The notes beneath the pieces were generated by a model. That model did not search any database and had not been told where the DNA came from. It saw only the letters and a program-made list of their open reading frames with translations. Positions 1 to 4,508 of a stretch of 5,006 nucleotides of DNA are shown here, piece after piece. This DNA comes from Bacillota bacterium (GTDB lineage: Bacteria; Bacillota; Clostridia; Peptostreptococcales; Anaerovoracaceae). The position numbers and the translations under genes are program-made. Within the stretch, counting starts at the first letter, position 1. Each line of letters opens with the position of its first letter. The stretch covers positions 1 to 5,006 of the forward strand of contig JAGATO010000280.1 of NCBI GenBank assembly GCA_017621195.1, given 5' to 3'.

Positions 1-369
1 CTCTTTTCGGGAGATTCCCGGCTGGAAGCCGTGGGGCTTATCCTTGGCGTAAGCGATGGCCAGATTCTGTTCGATGGTCATATCGAAGGCCGTACCCTTC
101 AGCGGGTCCTGAAACACGCGGCCGATGTAGCGCGAACGCTTGTATTCCGGCAGGCTGGTGATGTCCTTTCCGTCCAGCGTGATGGTTCCGGAATCCACGG
201 GAATGACGCCGGAGATGCAGTTCATCAGCGTGGACTTTCCCGCGCCGTTGGAGCCGATGACCGTGACGAAGTCGCCCCGGTTCAGTTCCAGGTTCACGTC
301 CTGCAGCGCCGGTTTTTCGTTAATCGTTCCGGGATTGAAGGTCTTGTTCAGATGTTCGATGCGGATCAT
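1..369 (-). CDS. ABC transporter ATP-binding protein, amino-acid importer (TrpZ-like), C-terminal part outside window
   Basis: This is the cytoplasmic ATPase that powers the importer encoded with its two upstream neighbours. Only the first 123 residues are present; the gene runs off the left edge in frame. It begins MIRIEHLNKTF. The Walker A P-loop is GSNGAGKST at about residues 39-47, and the Q-loop lies in RVFQDP at about 84-89, followed by a short helical region (FDMTIEQNLAIAY). The ABC signature, Walker B and H-loop should lie beyond the edge. The start codon at 367-369 directly follows the TAA stop of the permease (370-372). Its ribosome binding site AAGGAGG (378-384) is inside the permease's last codons, 8 nt from the ATG, so the two are probably translationally coupled. 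The segment 'FQDPLKGTAFDMTIEQNLAIAY' pattern is typical of the ATPase partner of PF04392-type binding proteins. ABC ATPase identity is certain; the substrate is inferred only from neighbours. Confidence 0.93.
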   Translation of the reverse strand, partial: MIRIEHLNKTFNPGTINEKPALQDVNLELNRGDFVTVIGSNGAGKSTLMNCISGVIPVDSGTITLDGKDITSLPEYKRSRYIGRVFQDPLKGTAFDMTIEQNLAIAYAKDKPHGFQPGISRKE

Positions 370-1326
370 TTACTGTTCCTCCTTTTCAGCAGGTGCGTTT
401 CCGTGGGACGGTACAGGTTTGCGCAGGGCATTTCCCAGAAGCTGCTGTCCCCAGGCCTTCAAAGGACCGACGGAGAGAGCCACCGTTACGATCAGCGCGG
501 AGACCAGCTTCATATCGTTGGCAGGCATTCCTGCGTTGATGGCGGCGGCGATGACCAGACGGTACAGGACGGCGCCGGTGCACACGGCGATGAGGCGAAC
601 CAGAAGAGGAATGGATTTGGCAAAAAAGTCGAAGATGGTTTCGCCGATGATGACGGAGGCCAGACCGATGACCACGATGCCCGTGCCCATGCCGATTTCG
701 GCGTAGGACTGGTATTGTGCAAGGAGACCGCCAGCCAGACCGACGAAGCCGTTTGCCATGGCCAGTCCCAGGATCTTCATGGCGTTGCTGTTGATGCCGG
801 AGGCCCGGACCATGTATTCGTTGTCGCCGGTGGCCCGCAGGCAGAAGCCCAGTCGGGTGTTCAGGAACAGATAGAACAGGACGACGATGACGATCAGGAA
901 CAGACCGCTGACCAGCAGCGCGGTGTGAGAGACGGAGGGAAGGGCCGCTTCCACCATCTTATAGAGGGTGGGGCTTTTCAGAAGGGCCAGGTTGGAACGG
1001 TTTCCCATGATGTGCATGTTGATGGAGTACAGTCCCAGCATCACCAGAATTCCGGCCAGCAGAGGTTCGATTTTCAGTTTGATGTTCAGAAGCGAGGTGA
1101 CGGCTCCTGCCAGAGCGCCTGCGGCAAAGGCACCGATCAGCGCCAGCAGCGGATGTACGTCAACGCTGCACAGCATGGCGGATACGGCGGCGCCGGTGAC
1201 GATGCTTCCGTCTACCGTCAGGTCGGCCGTGTTCAGCGTCCGATAGGAAAGGAAGACGCCCAGAGCCAGAATAGCGTAGATCAGGCCCAGTTCAACGGAG
1301 CCGATCACTGCGGTAAAACTCATCAT
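370..1326 (-). CDS. ABC transporter permease, BPD_transp_2 family (TrpY-like)
   Basis: This 318-residue integral membrane permease forms the translocation channel of the importer. It is strongly hydrophobic, with about eight or nine likely membrane segments, roughly at residues 7-28, 35-55, 58-80, 86-104, 135-156, 183-204, 215-236, 243-263 and 272-288. An N-terminal stretch with YRTLNTADLTVDGS (28-41) and a cytoplasmic loop with LRATGDNEYMVRASGIN (163-179) are characteristic of the branched-chain-type permease family (PF02653) that partners PF04392 binding proteins. The C-terminus is a short charged cytoplasmic tail (APAEKEEQ). The chosen start at 1324-1326 has GAAAGGA (1337-1343) 10 nt upstream. 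A further upstream ATG would add 18 residues encoded by the intergenic hairpin and has no good ribosome binding site, so I reject it. A second ATG directly follows the first. The gene encodes no binding protein or ATPase domain, so it needs the adjacent genes to work. The substrate is unproven. Confidence 0.93.
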   Translation of the reverse strand: MMSFTAVIGSVELGLIYAILALGVFLSYRTLNTADLTVDGSIVTGAAVSAMLCSVDVHPLLALIGAFAAGALAGAVTSLLNIKLKIEPLLAGILVMLGLYSINMHIMGNRSNLALLKSPTLYKMVEAALPSVSHTALLVSGLFLIVIVVLFYLFLNTRLGFCLRATGDNEYMVRASGINSNAMKILGLAMANGFVGLAGGLLAQYQSYAEIGMGTGIVVIGLASVIIGETIFDFFAKSIPLLVRLIAVCTGAVLYRLVIAAAINAGMPANDMKLVSALIVTVALSVGPLKAWGQQLLGNALRKPVPSHGNAPAEKEEQ

Positions 1327-1352
1327 AAGTTGTGGATCCTTTCTGCGAAAAC

Positions 1353-1378
1353 GCAGGCTGCACCGTAGCACAGCCTGC
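1353..1378 (-). promoter_or_regulatory. Intercistronic hairpin with UACG tetraloop between binding protein and permease genes
   Basis: On the minus-strand transcript the arms GCAGGCTGTGC and GTGCAGCCTGC pair over 11 bp (two G-U wobbles) and close a C(UACG)G tetraloop, a member of the very stable UNCG class. The flanking AAAAT and GTTTT can add about five more A-U/G-U pairs. The hairpin starts 34 nt after the binding-protein stop and ends 10 nt before the permease ribosome binding site. The U-run after it is short (GTTTTC), so it is at best a weak terminator. In ABC importers such hairpins commonly protect the upstream binding-protein mRNA from 3' exonucleases or lower distal expression. Hairpin formation is seen in the sequence; the function is inferred. 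Confidence 0.75.
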
Positions 1379-1412
1379 ATTTTTCTCCATATTCATATTA
1401 TTTTGCGTCCGG

Positions 1413-2444
1413 TTAGTTGTTTCCGGAGTTGTCATCGGTGAAGACTGTGGCCTGGTCCAGGATGTCCTGAGGAATTTCCACGCCGATGCGTTCCGCAACG
1501 TCGGTGTTGATGTAGATCTGCAGGTCGTCGATGGTCCGTACAGGCATGGTTCCGGGATCGGTGCCTTCCAGGATGTCCTCAGCCATCAGTGCGGTTTCCG
1601 TTCCCAGAGCGACGTAGTTGATGCCGTAGGTGGCAAATCCACCGTCCATGACCATGGAGTCGGCGCTGACGTAGAAGGGAATCTGGGCAGCGTCCAGAAC
1701 CTGGGTGATGGCCGGCATGGAGTTGGCCACTTCGTTGTCGATGGGGGAGAAGACGGCGTCTACCTTACCTACCAGAGAGGTGGCGGCATCCTTCAGCTCG
1801 CTTCCGGTGGTGATGGGGGCTTCCACTACGGTCAGATCGTGCTCGGCGGCGTAGACCTTCAGATCTTCGATGACGGACAGGGAATTGATTTCACTGGTGC
1901 AGTAGACGGCTCCGATGGTCTTGATATCGGGGGTCAGCTTTCTGGCCAGATCCATGATCTGCGATGCAGATACGGCGTCAGAGGTTCCGGTTACGTTTCC
2001 GCCGGGCTGTTCCATAGAATCCACCAGCTCAGCACTGACGGGATCGGTAACGGCGGAGAATACGATGGGAATCTCGGTGGTTTCTCCCAGGGCCATCTGT
2101 GCCGACGGTGTGGCGATGGCGATGATCATATCGTAGTTCTTGGAAGTAAACTTCTGGCAGATGGTCTTCAGGTTGGAAGCCTGTCCCTGAGCGCTCTGGT
2201 AATCGATGGTCACGGTTTCACCGTCGATGTAGCCGTCTGCGGCCAGCTGTTCTTCAATGGCGTCACGGATCATGACCAGGGATGTATGGTCGGAAATGGA
2301 AACGATGCCGATGGTGGGCAGATCGCCGTCGGTATCTTCTGCACCGTCATCATCGCCTCCGCCACAGCCCGTAAAGGCCATCAGCAGGGTCATCATCAGT
2401 GCCAGGAACATTGCCAGTTGTCTCTTTGTTGTCATTTTCTTCAT
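1413..2444 (-). CDS. ABC transporter substrate-binding lipoprotein, PF04392 family (TrpX-like)
   Basis: This 343-residue extracytoplasmic binding protein captures the transported solute and delivers it to the permease. The N-terminus is a lipoprotein signal peptide: a basic start (MKKMTTKRQ), a hydrophobic core, and lipobox AFTGC with the lipidated cysteine at residue 27. A Gly/Asp-rich tether (28-41) follows. The mature domain begins LPTIGIVSISDHTSL and shows hallmarks of the ABC_sub_bind family: IIAIATPSAQMAL (107-119), IPIVFSAVTDPVSAELV (125-141), PGGNVTGTSD (147-156), and later FSPIDNEVANS with PFYVSADSMVMDGG. The start at 2442-2444 is favoured over a Met three codons in, because AAGGAG (2453-2458) sits 8 nt upstream. 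It is the first gene of the operon and lies directly behind a T-box leader. Family members are usually annotated as tryptophan (TrpX) or generic amino-acid binding proteins. Here the leader leaves Met or Trp open, so I assign no symbol. Confidence 0.93.
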   Translation of the reverse strand: MKKMTTKRQLAMFLALMMTLLMAFTGCGGGDDDGAEDTDGDLPTIGIVSISDHTSLVMIRDAIEEQLAADGYIDGETVTIDYQSAQGQASNLKTICQKFTSKNYDMIIAIATPSAQMALGETTEIPIVFSAVTDPVSAELVDSMEQPGGNVTGTSDAVSASQIMDLARKLTPDIKTIGAVYCTSEINSLSVIEDLKVYAAEHDLTVVEAPITTGSELKDAATSLVGKVDAVFSPIDNEVANSMPAITQVLDAAQIPFYVSADSMVMDGGFATYGINYVALGTETALMAEDILEGTDPGTMPVRTIDDLQIYINTDVAERIGVEIPQDILDQATVFTDDNSGNN

Positions 2445-2465
2445 TGTTTTTTCTCCTTTTCTTTT

Positions 2466-2480
2466 CGAAGCTTCGCTTCG
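2466..2480 (-). repeat. Short hairpin in the 5' untranslated region, next to the ribosome binding site
   Basis: The arms CGAAGC and GCTTCG form a perfect 6-bp stem with a GAA loop. It ends 7 nt upstream of the AAGGAG ribosome binding site of the binding-protein gene and leaves that site exposed. It could keep the site single-stranded or stabilise the mRNA once the T-box has allowed read-through. No function is proven. Confidence 0.5.
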
Positions 2481-2488
2481 TACTCTTT

Positions 2489-2502
2489 GACCGCAGGCGG
2501 TC
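2489..2502 (-). repeat. Second short hairpin in the 5' untranslated region
   Basis: A GC-rich inverted repeat, GACCG and CGGTC around CCTG (or GACCGC/GCGGTC around CT), lies between the T-box terminator and the hairpin at 2466-2480. It has no U-run and so is not a terminator. It may only be a structural element of the leader. Confidence 0.4.
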
Positions 2503-2540
2503 TGTGGTTGAAAAGGGTCTCTGCAAGTTCTTGGCGGTCC

Positions 2541-2581
2541 GTAAAATAAAAAACACTTATCCCGTTACAAGGACAAGTGTT
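2541..2581 (-). terminator. Rho-independent terminator of the T-box leader
   Basis: On the minus strand the arms AACACTTGTCC (2571-2581) and GGATAAGTGTT (2552-2562) form an 11-bp stem with one G-U pair and an 8-nt loop. A run TTTTATTTTA (2542-2551) follows directly. The 5' arm of this stem is also used by the antiterminator (2567-2601), so the two structures exclude each other. This is the switching element of a transcriptional T-box. Confidence 0.92.
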
Positions 2582-2601
2582 GACTTGCGGTACCACCTTG
2601 T
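2567..2601 (-). promoter_or_regulatory. T-box antiterminator with conserved T-box sequence
   Basis: The minus-strand RNA shows helix A1 (ACAAGG at 2596-2601 with CCUUGU at 2567-2572), the 7-nt bulge UGGUACC (2589-2595), and helix A2 (GCAAGU at 2583-2588 with ACUUGU at 2573-2578) closed by a CAAC loop. The bulge matches the family consensus UGGNACC exactly, where UGGN pairs with the NCCA end of uncharged tRNA. The 3' half is shared with the terminator stem. Confidence 0.95.
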
Positions 2602-2813
2602 TTGATCCGATATCGTCGGATCCTCTCTGCAGAGTGCCATCACACCCTTAGCCCGATAACGCAGGCTTTGCGTCTCCGCTACTTGACGTAAATTTCAACG
2701 CCGTTGGCATCGCCCTCAGAGGACCATTGTTCTGTCACTGCATCTACCTGGCTTCCACCACCCCAGGCTCGCTGAGAAACCGTTTGACAGTTTTACTCCC
2801 TCGTCACAGGTTT

Positions 2814-2866
2814 AAAAAAATCATACAGCCGAAAAAATCATTTGTCAAGATAAATTTTTTCGGCTG
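2814..2866 (-). terminator. Putative murC transcription terminator
   Basis: A perfect 13-bp inverted repeat (CAGCCGAAAAAAT at 2854-2866, ATTTTTTCGGCTG at 2826-2838) with a 15-nt loop lies 13 nt after the murC stop. A run of seven T follows (2814-2820), but five bases (TATGA) separate it from the stem, so termination may be incomplete. The same bases form the promoter of the T-box operon. The 6-bp GC-rich base of the stem (CAGCCG/CGGCTG) supports a terminator over chance. Confidence 0.65.
2820..2848 (-). promoter_or_regulatory. Sigma-A promoter of the T-box/ABC importer operon
   Basis: The -35 TTGACA (2843-2848) and -10 TATGAT (2820-2825) are separated by exactly 17 bp on the minus strand. 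Transcription would begin near 2813, just before the Stem I region of the T-box leader. The -35 is consensus and the -10 has one mismatch, so the promoter looks strong and constitutive, with control left to the T-box. It is embedded in the inverted repeat that serves as the murC terminator. Confidence 0.88.
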
Positions 2867-2879
2867 CAGAAAAATCAAC

Positions 2880-4268
2880 TTACTTTTGATCCAGTTCCAG
2901 AATCAGTTCGGCCACCCGATAGATATCTCCCGCGCCCATGGTCAATACCAGATCGCCCTCGTCGGCGTTGTTGTAGACGAAGCTGGCCATGTCGCTGAAG
3001 TCGTCGAAGAAGTAGACGTCCTTTTCCGGATGGCGCTTTTTGATCTCCGTCACCAGACTCTTGGAGCTGATCTTGTAGATGTTCTTTTCCCGGGCGGCGT
3101 AGATCTCGGCGAAGATCAGCTTGTCGGCGTCGTGAAAGGCCTCGGCAAACTCGTCGAACAGGGCCATGGTTCTGGTGTAGGTATGGGGCTGGAACAGACA
3201 CCACAGCTTGTTATGAGCCATCTTGTTGGCTGCCGCCAGCGTGGCCTTGATCTCCGTGGGATGGTGAGCATAATCGTCCACGATGCGAACGTTGTTCTTC
3301 GTGGAGCCGATCACGTCAAACCGCCGCTGGGTTCCGGTGTAGTGAACCAGGGTGTCGATGATGGACTGGGCGGGAACGCCTAAGCTGTGGCAGCAGGCGA
3401 TGGCCGCCAGACTGTTGGTAATGTTGTGTTCGCCGGGCACCGACAGCTGGACAGAACCGAACAGACCGTCGGGGCAATAGACGTCGAAGGAGGGCATTCC
3501 CATGGAATTGAATTTGATGTTATCCGCATAATATGTGCAGCTGTGACCGAAGCCGAAGGTGATTACGTTGCAGTCCACGGATTCGATGACGGCCTGAACG
3601 AAGGGGTTGGCATCGTAGGCGATCAGCGTTCCAGAGGAGGGAACAAGGTCGGCAAAGCGGTGGAAGGAGTTGGCGATGTGATCGATGTCCTTGAAATAAT
3701 CCAGGTGATCGGAGTCGATGTTAAGGATGATTTCGATCTTGGGGCGCAGACTCAGGAAGCTGTCCATGTATTCGCAGGCCTCCGTAACGAAGTAGTCGCT
3801 CTTTCCCACCTTCACGTTTCCGTCAAATTCGGAGAGATTTCCGCCCACCAGGATCGTGGGATCCGTCTTGGCGTGTTCCAGGATCAGGGAGATCATAGAG
3901 GTGGTGGTAGTCTTTCCGTGAGTTCCGGAGATGGCGATGCTGGTCTCGTATTCCGCCATCAGGGCGCCCAGGGCTTCCGCACGGGTAGCGGTGGGGATCC
4001 CCTGCTCGATGGCAGCCTTCAGTTCGGGATTCTCTTTGGAAATGGCAGCGGAATAGCAGACCAGATCCGCGCCGGAGATGTTCTTGGCATCGTGGGTGAA
4101 GGAGATGCAGGCGCCGTGACGGATCAGGTGGTCCGTGGTCTCGCTCTGCTTCATATCGGAGCCGGAGACCTGATATCCCCGGGCCAGAAAGATCTCGGCG
4201 ATGGCGGACAGGCCGATGCCGCCGATACCGATGCAATGTATGTGCTTAAAATTGGTAAAATCCAACAT
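2880..4268 (-). CDS. murC: UDP-N-acetylmuramate--L-alanine ligase
   Basis: MurC joins L-alanine to UDP-N-acetylmuramate using ATP, the first amino-acid addition in peptidoglycan stem-peptide synthesis in the cytoplasm. The 462 residues match the usual family length. Visible motifs are the N-terminal UDP-binding HCIGIGGIGLSAIA (11-24) with GSDMK; the Mur-ligase ATP loop SGTHGKTTTT (114-123); TEACEYMDSFL (162-172), whose acidic residues bind metal and substrate; LNIDSDHLDYF (182-192); GEHNITNSLAA (279-289); GTQRRFD (312-318); DDYAHHPTEI (331-340); and QPHTYTRT (360-367). The DDYAHHP and QPHTYTRT motifs separate MurC from MurD, MurE and MurF. All expected catalytic residues are present. The start at 4266-4268 has AGGAGG (4276-4281) 7 nt upstream. 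The gene seems to be its own transcription unit, with a promoter near 4326-4334 and a terminator after it, not part of a dcw cell-wall cluster. It is divergent from purR. Confidence 0.98.
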   Translation of the reverse strand: MLDFTNFKHIHCIGIGGIGLSAIAEIFLARGYQVSGSDMKQSETTDHLIRHGACISFTHDAKNISGADLVCYSAAISKENPELKAAIEQGIPTATRAEALGALMAEYETSIAISGTHGKTTTTSMISLILEHAKTDPTILVGGNLSEFDGNVKVGKSDYFVTEACEYMDSFLSLRPKIEIILNIDSDHLDYFKDIDHIANSFHRFADLVPSSGTLIAYDANPFVQAVIESVDCNVITFGFGHSCTYYADNIKFNSMGMPSFDVYCPDGLFGSVQLSVPGEHNITNSLAAIACCHSLGVPAQSIIDTLVHYTGTQRRFDVIGSTKNNVRIVDDYAHHPTEIKATLAAANKMAHNKLWCLFQPHTYTRTMALFDEFAEAFHDADKLIFAEIYAAREKNIYKISSKSLVTEIKKRHPEKDVYFFDDFSDMASFVYNNADEGDLVLTMGAGDIYRVAELILELDQK

Positions 4269-4302
4269 AAAATAGCCTCCTGAAACAAAGTTTTTTTGTG
4301 GT

Positions 4303-4317
4303 TTGAGAAATTCTCAA
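4303..4317. repeat. Perfect palindrome downstream of the murC -10 (operator candidate)
   Basis: The arms TTGAGAA and TTCTCAA flank a single central base, giving a 15-bp dyad. It lies at about +2 to +16 of the predicted murC transcript and touches a second TATAAT-like box (4317-4322). The short spacing suits a dimeric repressor better than an RNA hairpin, since the loop would be too small without opening the stem. No regulator is identified. Confidence 0.5.
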
Positions 4318-4325
4318 TTATAGCT

Positions 4326-4334
4326 ATTATATCA
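4326..4334 (-). promoter_or_regulatory. Extended -10 promoter of murC
   Basis: On the minus strand TGATATAAT is a perfect extended -10 (TG at -15/-14, TATAAT at 4326-4331). The expected -35 area (about 4349-4354) has no TTGACA-like hexamer, which is usual for extended -10 promoters or activator-dependent ones. Transcription would start near 4319, about 50 nt before the murC start codon. A second TATAAT at 4317-4322 is a weaker alternative. Confidence 0.7.
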
Positions 4335-4342
4335 CAGATTCT

Positions 4343-4364
4343 CCCGTTTGTGCTGACATACGGG
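4343..4364. repeat. Inverted repeat over the murC -35 region (operator candidate)
   Basis: The arms CCCGTTTGT and ACATACGGG (one mismatch) surround GCTG, forming a 22-bp dyad. It covers the place where the murC -35 should be and has no T-run on either side in the correct orientation to make a terminator. The position suggests binding of a regulator. It may equally be chance; the regulator is unknown. Confidence 0.5.
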
Positions 4365-4433
4365 AAAAAGCAAAAAAAATATATGTAAGAAAGGAGAAAA
4401 AACGGGGGAATGTAAAAATTGGGGGAAATCAAA

Positions 4434-4462
4434 TTGACAAACGGTAAAAAACCGAATAAAAT
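4434..4462 (+). promoter_or_regulatory. Sigma-A promoter of purR
   Basis: The -35 TTGACA (4434-4439) and -10 TAAAAT (4457-4462) are 17 bp apart. Transcription should start near 4469, about 40 nt before the purR start. The spacer contains the small dyad CGGT-AAAAA-ACCG (4442-4454). Two GGGGGAA repeats (4404-4410 and 4421-4427) lie just upstream. Confidence 0.88.
4448..4460 (+). promoter_or_regulatory. Possible PurBox (PurR operator) in the purR promoter
   Basis: AAAACCGAATAAA resembles the Bacillus PurBox AWWWCCGAACWWT as I remember it, with CCGAA intact and two differences (C to T, final T to A). It overlaps the purR -10, where bound PurR would block its own promoter. Other CGAA/TTCG cores lie at 4473-4476 and 4484-4487, but I do not see a clear second full box at the standard spacing. 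Autoregulation is inferred from the family, not shown. Confidence 0.35.
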
Positions 4463-4470
4463 TGGAATTG

Positions 4471-4489
4471 TACGAAAGAAACATTCGTA
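4471..4489. repeat. Inverted repeat at the 5' end of the purR transcript
   Basis: A perfect 6-bp inverted repeat, TACGAA and TTCGTA with a 7-nt spacer, begins 1-2 nt after the predicted start site and ends 6 nt before the GGAGG ribosome binding site (4496-4500). It could be an operator half-site pair with CGAA cores, as in PurBoxes, or a small 5'-end stabilising hairpin. Confidence 0.5.
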
Positions 4490-4508
4490 TTCTTTGGAGG
4501 TGAACGGC

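Larger units (their letters stand above)
2541..2813 (-). promoter_or_regulatory. T-box riboswitch (tRNA-sensing leader) controlling the ABC importer; Met or Trp specific
   Basis: The leader is about 273 nt and has all parts in order. Stem I has lower helix GAGGG (2798-2802) with UCCUC (2719-2723), a specifier loop with AGUA on the 5' side, and upper helix CUGUCA with UGACAG. The apical hairpin (2747-2767) is CCUGG/CCAGG with a GGUGGUGGAAG-type loop. Stem II carries AGCGGAGACGC. Stem III (2604-2622) pairs GATCCGA with TCGGATC. The T-box core follows, then the terminator. The 3' strand of the specifier loop reads AACA-AUG-G before the lower helix; AUG (2725-2727) followed by a purine fits the usual geometry, and UGG (2724-2726) is the alternative. 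The bulge is UGGU, whose last base should pair with discriminator A73. That fits tRNA-Met better than tRNA-Trp, which usually has G73. Uncharged tRNA would stabilise the antiterminator and switch the importer on. Confidence 0.95.

Noticed and set aside
31..1368. A 445-codon open frame on the plus strand opposite the ABC ATPase and permease
   Set aside because: It is antisense to genes with clear domain motifs. Its product is rich in D, G, Q, H and V in a manner typical of reversed codons, and it has no ribosome binding site or recognisable domain.
1353..1378. Hairpin as a full terminator after the binding-protein gene
   Set aside because: The U-run is only GTTTTC in the transcript direction, and the permease and ATPase have no evident promoter of their own, so full termination would leave them silent.
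1332..2549. A 405-codon plus-strand open frame opposite the binding-protein gene
   Set aside because: It is an antisense shadow of the lipoprotein gene with low-complexity D/G/H-rich composition, and it reads through the T-box terminator. I see no plus-strand promoter.
2350..2556. Possible leader peptide downstream of the T-box terminator
   Set aside because: The frame overlaps the binding-protein gene in another frame, its initiation codon lies in the terminator region without a ribosome binding site, and control is already explained by the T-box.
2727..3383. A plus-strand open frame across the T-box leader and the end of murC
   Set aside because: It covers the reverse complement of a structured RNA leader and of murC coding sequence, so it is a chance frame.
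3387..4283. A 298-codon plus-strand open frame opposite murC
   Set aside because: It is antisense to a gene with all Mur-ligase motifs, starts without a ribosome binding site and has no known motif.
4343..4364. The dyad as a terminator for either divergent gene
   Set aside because: Transcription from both promoters runs away from it, and no T-run follows the stem on the plus strand.
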